Assembly: GCF_040807025.1 (NCBI RefSeq)
Contig: NC_090942.1
Span: 63,444,911 to 63,508,910 of the forward strand
DNA length: 64,000 bases
Source: Struthio camelus
Lineage: Eukaryota > Chordata > Aves > Struthioniformes > Struthionidae
Reading direction: 5' to 3'
Part shown: positions 28,490 to 38,900 of the stretch, one piece after another
How positions within the stretch are numbered: position 1 is the stretch's first letter
How the letters are laid out: each line of letters starts with the position of its first letter
Translations under genes and position numbers: made by a program
Notes under the pieces: model-generated
Told to the model about the DNA's origin: nothing
Databases searched by the model: none
What the model saw: the letters and a program-made list of their open reading frames with translations, nothing else

Positions 28490-28840
28490 ATGCTGGAAAG
28501 AGTAATCAAATTAACCATTTGAAGGCACATGGATGAAAACATGAACAATATTCCACATGGATTTGTCAACAACAAATCAAGTCAACCTGAGTAATTTCCT
28601 ATTCTGATAGGGTTATATCTTTTTAATAGTGAAAAGCAATAGATATACTTCTAGACTTCAGTAAGGTTTTCATTTTCATTCAACACACACTAGTAAAATA
28701 ATGGTCTATACAGGGGAAAATAATATTTGCTGAGTATAAAACAAGTTAGAGAAAACATACTAAATATCAATGGTTCACTGACAAACTGGAGCGATGCAAA
28801 AGGCAAGGTTAAGAACTGTCCTGGGTGAGTCACTATTTAA
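28490..28840 (+). mobile_element. Old CR1/L3-like LINE reverse transcriptase remnant
   Basis: Weak but ordered similarity to a CR1-family reverse transcriptase: CACATGGATTTGTCAA (HGFV), then CTTCTAGACTTCAGTAAGG (LDFSK) near 28650, then TATCAATGGTTCACTGACAAACTGG (the INGS..NW block) near 28767-28792, then GTCCTGGGTGAG. Many stops and indels are present. Assigned from remembered family structure only, and much older than the other copies. Confidence 0.55.
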
Positions 28841-30024
28841 CCCCCAGAAGCAGTCTTCTAGCTTGGATAAGAATAAATCTATTTAGAAAGGAGAGAGAGA
28901 TTTCAGTATGAAGACCACTTACAGAAAAAGAAAAAGCTATCACTGAAGGCTAACATGCATTTGGGGGGAGGGGGAGGAATAGATAATGGTCTAAAATAGT
29001 TCATGCAAAGTAGGTAGCTGCCTGAGCAGTAAAACTAGGAAAAGAGTATATGTATATCAGTCAGACTAAAAGCGGTACCAGATACTTTTGACTCAGCTCT
29101 ATTTGCAAACTTTCTGATCAAAGCAGATTCACAGCAAGATGGCTTAAACTTCCATGAAGTTCTGAAACAAGAGGCCCAAACCTAGCAGTCAGGAAAACAG
29201 CAAACAATAGTGAGAAGGCAAACAAGTAGCAAGTCTTACAAGGCCTACTTGCATTAGATTTCTTTCAAAACTAAGAGATTAAAAAAAATCCTTTGCTTGA
29301 AACTTCCTGCATTCTTAAGCAGCTGTGAAGATTCTCTGTTAGTAACCACACCTTCAACAAGTGCATCCAAGATAAAAATCACTAGAAGAGATTCTATACA
29401 TGGTATATCTTGGTTCTTCTGCTATACAATTTCTTCCTTTTGAAATACATAAATTTATCTGCAGTTCCTCCAAATGAAATTCTGAAACTCCTTTTAAAAT
29501 AACAAACAGCATAAAAAATTTGAAAGTGTTCCCAGCAGTGAAACTTCTGCTTGTAACACAAACAAATGCAACATTTCATTCCATAAAGACAGAGACTATA
29601 ATTCAACTGGGGATTGAAATGGCCATCCTCGATCTTGAACAGAAATTCAAGAAAAGTCTCCCAGTCTGGGAACTGACTCATCCTCATCCTCTCCCTCCAC
29701 ACTCACCTGCCACATACGCAGAAGGCGGCTCCAAGTTCCCTAAGTATTTAGGACTGTGCTCCTGCACAAGCCCAGAGCTATTCCATCACAAGCAGCATGT
29801 GTCTGTATCATGCTAAATCAATTTATCCATTCTAGGTGACTACCGATTCAGCAGGGAGGAACAATGAATCAACACTAGACAGGAATATTAATTTTCTATA
29901 TAGTCAACAATAAAGAGTGTTAACTGCCTCTCTTATGCCCTATGAACTGCTGTTCAGAAGTTTTTTCCATTAACAGTACAAAGAATCTACACTTCCAGCA
30001 CCTGCTTGGGCTTCTGTTTTTTTT

Positions 30025-30047
30025 GGGGGGTGGGGGGAGGCGGGAGG
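30025..30047 (+). repeat. G-rich tract after a T-run
   Basis: Eight T (30017-30024) are followed by G6-T-G6-A-G2-C-G3-A-G2, a G-quadruplex-capable stretch in intergenic DNA about 3.8 kb before PMCH. Confidence 0.85.
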
Positions 30048-33000
30048 CAAGCTGACACTGAAATACTTATGTTAGGTATTTAAGATAGATAGTCTATGTA
30101 GTGAGCTGCTAAGATAGTGAAAGAAACAGCGTCTACATTCAGGGCCTTGGATCTCAAATGAACAAATGCAAGTGATACAGTTGATCCTCAAGAACGCACT
30201 GAGATTTCAGATACAGTTCATCCTCATCACTTCCCACTGTCAAGCTGTAGCCAGCTTGCCAAACGTGCTTGCTAGATCCGATTTACATTCTGCTTTGAAG
30301 GGAGAGAACTGGATACTCTCAACACCATATAGCAAAACTAGAATTCTTTTTCACAGATTAAGTGGAAAGTAGGAAGTGCTGTTTTTAGGCACTAAATTCT
30401 CTCTGGTATTCTTTTTGACATACACTTTGCATTTGTATTACTGTTAAACAAATCAATGAAGAATACCAGCCTACTCATATCTGTCCAAGACTACAAGAAA
30501 AAAGATTATGAAAAAAAACCATGCCTGAGAAATTAAAACAGATTCAGCTAAATGCTTAACAAAGTGCCTAAAGTATACTGTTAAAATGCATCATTCATTA
30601 AAATAAGCACCAGAGATTTCATTTTTTAATATCTGAACTATTTAGTTCCTTATCAAGGAAAGAAAATGCCATTTTGTTGCTTAAAACTACCCAAGCGTTT
30701 TGCTTGTCCTCAGGATACATGTCTCATGCACACAGCTTCAAGCTCTCACGTTCTCTAAGGCTAACAAAGACAGTCTACTTTATCTCCTCTGCTGTTAGAC
30801 AGTCACACAAATGAACAAGCGCATTATGAAAGGTCTGGTTTTGTTTTTAAGTCAATCTTCCAAGTCTCAAAACATGCAACTCTCAGTTAAACTGATAGGT
30901 AGCTTTTAAGTGTGCTTGAATAGGACTGAACTACAACTATCTGTATAAAATCTGAGACCCAAATTAAAAACAAAACAATACAAAAAAACCTAACAGAAGT
31001 GCCACGTTTTAAATCCGGAACAAGTCTGCTACTGGGGAAATTATCACTGATTACATATTTTTGTGCTTTTCTATTTAATAAAAATGATTTACAGTTCTTT
31101 CAATACTCCCTCTTGCCTTGTGAAGTATTTCTGCTCTGTTAATACTAAATAATTCTGGCTTTCCATACAAGATATACCCATTCACTTATTGCTCAACAGC
31201 CAACACTGCACTTCAAGGTCAGACATGAAAATTAAAGTAGTAACCACGCTAAGTAAAACTGCTATAACTGTTTTGCAACCCATTTCCAGAAGAAAGTCAA
31301 ATGAGCAGAAGACATCCCAGGTATATTAAATATCACCACCTAGATTTTATTTACTTATACATACCACATCAGATTTCAGATGCCAATAGTTTATATTTCA
31401 TGGTAACAAGATTCCATGTAGAAGAAAGAAGAGTTTGTTAAAATAACTGATTGCTCTGTAATCAGCACTATTATATAAATAAAAAGTCAATTTTATAAAC
31501 AATGCAAAAGTGTCGATGCTAGAATATTAGTAGTAGTGTGATTATAAATAATTTTACTTTTTCTTTTACTAAAACTCAAAACTTTCAAGCCAAAAAAACG
31601 CAGACATCTTATTAGACTTAGGATTCCCAGAGGCATTGTGAAGAGACATGCACAATTTATTATAAATCTGCAGGAGTACAAACATTATCTGCTGCTCTGA
31701 ACAAGTAAAAAAGCCAAATACACTCCCTCCTACAGTCTGCAATAACTAGTTCGTTATTCCTCATGACTTTACAGAAATATTATGCTACTAACTTCTTAGT
31801 GGTTTAATTGGGAGATTTTCTACTAGTTATCACTAGAGCCACATCAGATCTTCAACAGTCATAACAATTAACAGCCAGTTAAAGCAGCACCAGAGGCTAC
31901 TGGAGGGAGTATCATATGTTTGCCTTGTTCTTATCTTCTTCTACTGTTTATAGAAACAGTAGATGGCTACATAGACACTGCAGTCCACTGCAGATGGACT
32001 TTTGAATTGATCCAGGTCAGTCATTCCCATTTTAATTATTCTGTATGCAAAATGAAACAGAAGCATTTGAGAGCAATATCATGTATTTGTGACATATGCT
32101 GCATACCTGTGGTTACTACTCCAAATAAGCAAGAGATCTCCTCACAGATAGAACTACTGGGTGGATAGCATGTTCCTCAACTCCTAATTCATACACCAAC
32201 ATACAGATAGAAAAGTTTGCTGCCAGTGGCAGGTCCAGATCAGTCCTCCTCCTGATTTGGCCAGGCTGAGCCAAATAATCAATCTGATGCCTCTGTGTAC
32301 AGACAAATGTGCAGAGAACATTGCAGAAAAGTGCCAGGTAGGCTGCTAGCCAGTCTCCAGGGCACAGATATTCAGTGAAATAGAAGGTAGGAAGGTACTC
32401 TTTGTTTGTTTTAAAAGGCAATATTGCTTACTTCCCTCATTTTCCCCTTTTCCAGGGTTCTTTCTGTTCTATACTCCCTTGTTACTCCTTTATTTGCACT
32501 TGCAACAATGGAAGGAAACTCCATGAAGACTGTGCTTTTAGGCATTAACAGCTACGATTACATACAGGTAATTAAGATCAAGAAGTGACAGGTGTACTTT
32601 TGAATTATGCCTGAATCTAAATAGCTGGACTGGCACTCCAACATATAAATTGGAACTTTCATTTTTCAGGATTGTAATGGATATAAAGACAAAATGTATA
32701 CTTGCTGTCTGAGACTACCATTGATGTCTAGATTACTAAATGTTAGTCTAGTTTTCTCCTTCAAACCACATCAGCAGTAGGTGCTAGTGAAGACCATAAG
32801 ACAACAAGTACAAAAAAGAACCAATGCAAGAAATTGTTATACAAATAGAAAAAACATTTTGTGTCCAGTGTATGAAAGCACAGAGAAAAAGCAGGAGATG
32901 TAAAAGCAAAGAGAGAAGTAAAGAAGCAAGGCTGACATCTGCTTTTTCTGCTTAGTCAGTTTCTTGGTCAATTTCCTAGCAGTTTGCCCTAACGAGCAGG

Positions 33001-33857
33001 ATGCTTGGTCTTGATTCTTCTGTGCGCTAATTCTAAAGGTTGAAAGAAACATGAATTTTGGGGACTGAAACCAGCTCAGAGGCACACAATCACTGGATAG
33101 GTGGTTTGCATCACTGACATTAAGAGATTAGCTAGCTTTGAACTTGCCCCATTTGCTTTCCAGATGAAATAAAAAAGCACGTTATGCAGAAACGCCTACA
33201 TTTCCTCCTACAGGATAATAGGTAAGACTTCAGAGCCTTTTTTAAGGAAAAGTTGAAGTTTCATTTTCTTTCTACATTCTTAGCAAACATATCTGACTAT
33301 ATTATATCTGTGGCTGGGTAACATTCCACTTCCACAAAGAAAACGTTGACCAATATAACTACTTGGGTGTTAATAAGGATTTCTAGGAGATGAGCTTTTT
33401 GTATAAGGTAACCTGACATAATGGACACAGAAATACAAATTAATGACTTCAGCTCTAACACAGTAGTAGTCCAAGCTATTGTGACATTTCAAGTTTGTCA
33501 ACTCTTCAGTAAATCCATTTTGCTTAAGAACTACGATGGATTAAGATTTACACCTTTACAATAGTCCTACTTAAGTAAATTATTCTCTCAAATTGCCTTA
33601 AATGGAAATAAAGCTTTATAAAGAACACAAATGGGCATTGCTGTTCCCTGTGAACTTTGCTATATTGATCCATCAAAAGGAACTACTAATCTGTACTGTT
33701 CTAAAAACATACAAATTATCCATGCTAAAGAAATGTTTAAGTAGTTCTAAACAATATATGGGATTAGAAGGATTATACGAAAGGTTACTCTTTAATATGA
33801 GTCATTTAAAGAGTGAACTCATCAGCCATTGAAGTAGTTTCCATTCACTCCGTAAAA

Positions 33858-33866
33858 TATATAAAG
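33858..33866 (+). promoter_or_regulatory. PMCH: TATA box of PMCH
   Basis: TATATAAAG lies 92 bp before the PMCH start codon. A start site 25-30 bp downstream, near 33885-33895, would leave a 5' UTR of about 65-70 nt, plausible for a short neuropeptide mRNA. Spacing and match support it; the exact start site is inferred. Confidence 0.75.
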
Positions 33867-33957
33867 CGAGCACAGACATACAGCATGTTAATTTACAGCT
33901 GAAGCTCTCAAAATTTGAAAACTGCTTAGCTTTTACGCAAACATTAAGTAACTAAGA

Positions 33958-34206
33958 ATGTGTAGCTCATCATATATGTTAATACTCTCTCTTTCTCTTT
34001 TTTCTCAAGGTTTTCTAATCTCACTGTCAAAATCCCTGCAAAAGGTAGAAGATGAAAATATGTTGCTAAACACATTCCGGCTAGGAAGAACCCTTCGAAG
34101 TGGGGATAGAACACAGTATAGAGGAGCTACACCTTTGCTCAAACATTACAAGACTGAAGACAGTAGCTTTTTGGATGAAGAGGAAGACAGAACCCCAAAG
34201 TTCTTT
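33958..34206 (+). CDS. PMCH: PMCH coding exon 1 (signal peptide and pro-region)
   Basis: Encodes 83 codons in phase 0 and ends at a GTGAGT donor at 34207. The ATG at 33958 aligns with the second methionine of the human protein (its fourth residue), so this bird form is shorter by three residues at the N terminus. The hydrophobic core and following SKSLQKVEDE match the mammalian SKS...DDD stretch. The C-terminal part is acidic (EEED). Confidence 0.95.
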
Positions 34207-35250
34207 GTGAGTTTTCAGTTTTACATGCTTGGCTTCATTGTAAAAAAAGGAAATTCTCTTTTTAGCCCTTTAGAAGACAAATGCAAGAATTGAAAGCAAT
34301 AACCTGGCAAATATATACAAAATTCATTTCAGTATAATATATTCAGGGATGAAATTTTCAACTACAACTATCTAATCTCAAGATTTTAAATAAGTAACAT
34401 GGGCAGTTGAAGAAAAGAAATCAGATCTTAACCAGAACTATAGGTAGTCAAAACTTGTGAGGGGAAGAAGGTCTGTGTTTGTGTTTGTTTCTGCATGTCA
34501 CTACATGCAGTAACAGGTTTTCAACTTCACCAAATACAGGAGATGCATATTATATTAACAGGTACTTTACTGTAAAACCATTTTAGCCAAAGATGTAATG
34601 CAGGGCATCGCTTACTTTCAAATGATTATGTTCAATCCCAATACTTTCATTGGGAATTTAAAAAGTTAATACAACTGACAAAAATTTGTAAAGACAAACT
34701 GCTACTCTTGTTTTCCTTAAAATAGGACATAGGTTCCAAACATGATTTCCTGAACCATGGTATGGCAATCAACTTAGGTACAAAGCAGCTACCTTATCTT
34801 GCACTGAAGGGAGCCATGGCTTTTCCAGCTGACACTGAAATTCAGAATATTGAATCTGCACAGGAAAGAAGAAACACTGAGGATGAAGAAAATTCAGCTA
34901 AATTCCCTATAGGAAGAAGAGATTTTGACAGTAAGTATACTTTCATTCTTACAAGAATAAAATCATTTGTATGTAAAGTGTAATGAAATATCTATACAGC
35001 CATTTGATGAAGGTTCTTTTAGAAACTACATGTCATATTTAGGAGTTGCCAGGGCTGATGAAATGCTGTATTTTCAGTTTACATGTAATTTTTTTTTTTC
35101 TTTTCTTCAATTAACGGTATTAATGCAATAAGGAATTCTAGAGGCAATAAGGAATTCTAGTTCTTTTACAATTTAAACTTTCAGAATTTTTTTCATTTAG
35201 AGCTCCGGTGCATGTTGGGAAGAGTCTATCGACCTTGTTGGCAAATCTGA
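33958..35250 (+). CDS. PMCH: Pro-melanin-concentrating hormone precursor, three coding exons, complete
   Basis: Secreted neuropeptide precursor; in vertebrates it is made mainly in hypothalamic neurons and cut to MCH and NEI, with MCH acting on G-protein-coupled MCH receptors. Coding exons are 33958-34206, 34726-34930 and 35201-35250, joined at GT...AG introns of 519 and 270 bp, and give about 167 residues (human 165). An in-frame TAA lies 9 nt before the ATG. Residues 1 to about 21 form a hydrophobic signal peptide (LILSLSLFSQG). Exon 2 carries the family block SKHDFLNHG, then LALKG, then ENSAKFPIGRR. The last codons give a cyclic peptide ending RCMLGRVYRPCWQI. The downstream neighbour on the opposite strand is PARPBP, as in mammals. 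Identification rests on remembered family sequence, but the whole precursor matches in order, so confidence is very high. No frameshift or stop interrupts it. Confidence 0.97.
34726..34930 (+). CDS. PMCH: PMCH coding exon 2 (NGE-like region, NEI, first residues of MCH)
   Basis: Follows an acceptor ending AATAG and stops at the donor GTAAGT at 34931, one base into a codon. It holds the NGE-like region after LALKG, an Arg-Arg site (34867-34872), NEI (34873-34911), the Gly amide donor, a second Arg-Arg site (34915-34920) and Asp-Phe-Asp of MCH. Confidence 0.95.
34873..34911 (+). other. PMCH: Mature peptide NEI (13 residues, predicted C-terminal amide)
   Basis: Thirteen codons lie between two Arg-Arg sites, and a Gly codon after Ile supplies the amide, as in mammalian NEI. 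The last ten residues (DEENSAKFPI) match mammals. The first three are Asn-Thr-Glu instead of Glu-Ile-Gly, so the peptide would begin with Asn. Confidence 0.88.
35125..35160. repeat. 19-bp tandem duplication in PMCH intron 2
   Basis: GCAATAAGGAATTCTAG occurs at 35125-35141 and again at 35144-35160, a period of 19 bp, about 40 bp before the acceptor of coding exon 3. Confidence 0.9.
35201..35250 (+). CDS. PMCH: PMCH coding exon 3 (rest of MCH and stop)
   Basis: Fifty coding bases after an acceptor ending CATTTAG. The first two bases complete a split codon (A+AG, Lys). The exon then encodes the cyclic core with two cysteines and ends TGG CAA ATC TGA. No other nearby AG keeps the MCH frame, so the acceptor choice is firm. 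Confidence 0.95.
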
Positions 35251-35448
35251 AAACTACCGGTCTACACCACCTTCTTTGAAGATCGAACATTTCATTTTGA
35301 ATTTAACAGAACTTGAAGTTACTGTGTTTTAGTATTGCTATAAACATTTACAAATCTACAAATACTTCCACATTGTAATGTGGAGAGAAACATGATTCAT
35401 TGCCAAAAAATAACTTAGCTGTCATTACTAATGATGTATTATTATGAA

Positions 35449-35454
35449 AATAAA
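35449..35454 (+). terminator. PMCH: Polyadenylation signal AATAAA, probable PMCH 3' end
   Basis: First canonical AATAAA on the + strand after the PMCH stop, 199 bp downstream. Cleavage 15-25 bp later would give a 3' UTR of roughly 215-225 nt. A second hexamer is present near 35604-35609, inside or next to the PARPBP terminal exon. Confidence 0.65.
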
Positions 35455-35616
35455 AGACATCTGCATAATCCAGATTTGTAAATATTTGTCTAATTATACA
35501 CAAGCAACTCTCACTTATTTGAGTATTAAGGTATTGAGTATTCATGAATTTCACCTTTTTCTTGCAAAACTACAACTTCTGAAACAGTCAACCGTGTATT
35601 TGAGAATAAAAACAAT

Positions 35617-35948
35617 TTATAGTCGAAAAAAGTGAGTTAATTTTGCCTGACCAGCAATCAATTTATTCTTGTTTGCAGTTCTGCTGCTTTTTCCTGCCCC
35701 AACTTTGCTGTCCAATTTCTTCTGTGGATTGTTTGAAACCTTAGGTCTTTTGGCATTTTTTGGCAGAGGTAGCTCGCTTTCCTTATCACAGATTATTTTG
35801 TCATCACTCAAATTCATCTGTTCATTCCTGGAGTTTTTGTTTCTCGGTTGACAACTCAGTTTTCCCATTTCTGTTTCATTTCTATTCCGGTGAACATTTT
35901 CAGAAATAGTTCCAAGCGCTGGTATGTCAAGACACGAATTCATACCTT
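35617..35948 (-). CDS. PARPBP: PARPBP terminal coding exon with PIP box
   Basis: Follows acceptor CATGACAG, begins by completing a Glu codon, then GMN, and runs 109 codons to TAA at 35617-35619. The stretch is basic and disordered-looking, with many Lys, Asn and Ser. The end reads [11 protein letters not shown], a canonical PCNA-interacting PIP box (Q-x-x-L-x-x-F-F) at the extreme C terminus as in human PARI. No clear AATAAA for this gene is seen just beyond the stop, so its 3' UTR probably runs into PMCH. Confidence 0.95.
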
Positions 35949-38900
35949 CTGTCATGTAAAAACATCAAAAAATATATGGGAAGAAATAAAAAGTTACCTA
36001 GGATTGTTTGTCTATTTTCTATCATAGGACAGTCACGTGATTTTTATCACAACTAGTGCTTTGTAAATAAAACAAAATTACTCTAGGTCATTACAGTTAC
36101 GTGTGCTATTTGTTGATCAGCTAATCAGTGTACTGTTATTTTAGAGTAACATTGCTCAGAAACATATAATACCAAATAACTTACAGAAATGGATTTTTAA
36201 CCATAAGATGTTGGAAAAGTTGCTTAAATTAAGTTATATACGATACAGTGGATATAAGTAAAACAAATAATTTTTTTTGAATGACAAAAAATGAGTTTTA
36301 CTTAACTTTTGTAGAAGAAAAAGCTTTACGTATGCAAAGTTTTTTTTTACCTTATGATAGCATCAATACACCTTTCAAAAGGAATTATTTTCAAAACATT
36401 CACATTAAAATTATAACGTAAAGACATTTAACTGATCATAAGATATACAGTGCAATAAAACGCCTGTTCTTTTCTTGAAAAACATTTATATTTGAGTTTT
36501 ACTAATATTTACTTAGATAACATCTGAAATGTTAGCTATGACATTCACTTACTCAGTCCTAGTACAGCTTACCTGTGAGACATTCATCTTTTAAAAGCTG
36601 CTTTGGTGCAGGATGCATGCTACTTTTGAAGAAGTGCTGACACTTCCTTTCACTCAACCCATCTTTATATGTACATGCAAACTGGGATTTGATTGAAGGT
36701 TGCTTCATCTGCAAGTAGTGATTGATATTAGCTTTAATTATTTGTAAGAGTAAAAACAGAATGTCTGTCAGATTAGTGAAATAGTAAGTTTCCTTTCATT
36801 TGTCTCATGTTTATAAATCACCTAAAATACCAGAAAAATATATATGATCACATCAAGTATTTAAATAAATTGTTCATACATTTACAAAGGATAAAGGCCT
36901 GCTAGAAATAATTAAGGAAACATTCTAAAATAAATTTTTAAATATTTTTTCATCTCTTGTAGAAAGTTGCATAAAAATTTTTAAAGTTGCATCCACCTAA
37001 GATTTTCTGTCAAAGTTATCTCCCTCTTTTGATAGACCATAGACCCTATCATTTTGAACAGCTGTCATAGCTGCTACAATTATCATATTTCTACAGGCCA
37101 TCATCTTTGAAGTGTCTGATCATAAATGCCAACTATATAAGTCTCCCAATCCAATCAACGTATACACAGAAGAAATCATAATATCAATGCTGAAAAGAAA
37201 TGATAAATAGTATAAATTAAGTTCAGTTTAACTTATGTTATAGCTTATGTTATGATTCAGTTTAACTGAAGTATAAAAATATTATTTTGGCACTCTCTGG
37301 TAAATTTTGGATTTCCCAATTGTTCCAGAAATAAAGCCAGTTCCATACTGAATACAAAGGTCAGGAGAAAAATTCTCTACATGTACTGTTCAAACTCCAC
37401 ATTTTTCAAAGCATATCCATATAGCCTAAGTTACTAGGAATGAAGAACACTACTGTATCTGGTTCTGCATATGCTTATCTCCACCTGCTAGTCTCTGAAG
37501 CAAGAAACCTAGTCCCATCCCACAGCTCAAACAAAATGCGTGGCTCAACTCCAAAAATTAAATTAAAGTTATATTACAGCTTTATATCCATAGTTCCTGG
37601 AATCAATGGTTCCAGGTCAAATTTCCACAGTTTACACTTAAGTTACAGTTTCTCCAACTACTACATCATCTTAGAATTTGAGGGTCAAGCTTTATCTTTT
37701 CTCACCAATTTATCACAAATACAGCAGACTGCACGAAGTAAATTCTGCCCTCTGTTCCACTTGAAGGTCTAAGTTACATAAAAGAGATTGAGAGGTATAG
37801 TGTAGAGTAGAATACCATATTTTAGACTTTCTAGGTCATAACTCTATTAAATGTCACAAGTGAATTCATTTTCCTTGTATTAGTACTCAGTTCAGCTCAA
37901 ACTTAAAAGAAAATGTAAGAAATGTTGTCATTAGAGAAATATTGCTTTTTAAATATACAAAGCGACTAAATTCGTGGAATATGAGAATCATTACCACTTT
38001 TCAGATTAAAAAGTTTGCCGTATACAAGTCTTCTTTTCTTCTTAACACAAGCATGTTTAAATATAACAGTTCAGGTTTGACCTCTAAATTTTTTTGTTCC
38101 AAATCAAAATCTCAGGTTTAGACAGAATGACAGAAGACAATACATTCCCAAAAGTCTGCTTTCAGAAGGGTCTTCACCCACCAAATTCAGTCACAGCTTA
38201 TTGCACTTCCATCAGATACTGCTTTCACCCATACAAGCCAACATACTCCAGCCTTTTATCATTAAGATGCAACCTGAATATCTCTGCATGACACTGCAGT
38301 TGGCCAGTGAACAAAACCACAATCTTTGCTGAAAAAAGTTTTATTCACAAAAATGTAGTTGCTCTGACTTAACATGCCTGTCCAAACAGTCTTACTTAAA
38401 GCTCAGTATGACCTTCAAAAATTAAAAAGGGCCAATTTTTCCAACTGTCAATCACTCCCAAACTAATTTATCTGTGCTGGGTAACAGCCTGAGAAAGAAA
38501 GGCACAATCCACAGAGAGAGCTAGTCAGCATTCCTCTTAACAATTCTATAGTTCTCTAAGGGTTAATCTACTATGTACTGACCATTTTTAATCGTAGAGT
38601 AAGACCATATATAGAGACATTTATTAAGTTTTGTATGCTGCAAGTTTATATCTAATCCGATTATTAACTGTGTTTATGCTCTTTTCAGAAAAATGTTTTG
38701 AAGGATAAATAAGGTATACCCAGAGAACCAGAAAAATAATTCTAATTAAGTGCAACTCAAACCTAGCTTAAATAAACTTCATCAACATCCTAGGTATACA
38801 ACTACAACATGTTGAATACAAGGGCCTTTAATTTCTTTAGCTTAAGGTCACTGTAATACTAAATAAACAAGTTTTCTAATATTTTCTATGTTCCTTCAAT

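Larger units (their letters stand above)
26441..33857. other. Intergenic region upstream of PMCH
   Basis: Contains the old LINE remnant at 28490-28840, the G-rich tract at 30025 and an inverted repeat at 27074. Regulatory elements for hypothalamic PMCH expression may lie in the last kilobases, but none can be named from sequence alone. Confidence 0.55.

Noticed and set aside
29394..29816. Two overlapping frames of about 100 codons
   Set aside because: They are mutual antisense shadows without conserved motifs or promoter or polyadenylation context.
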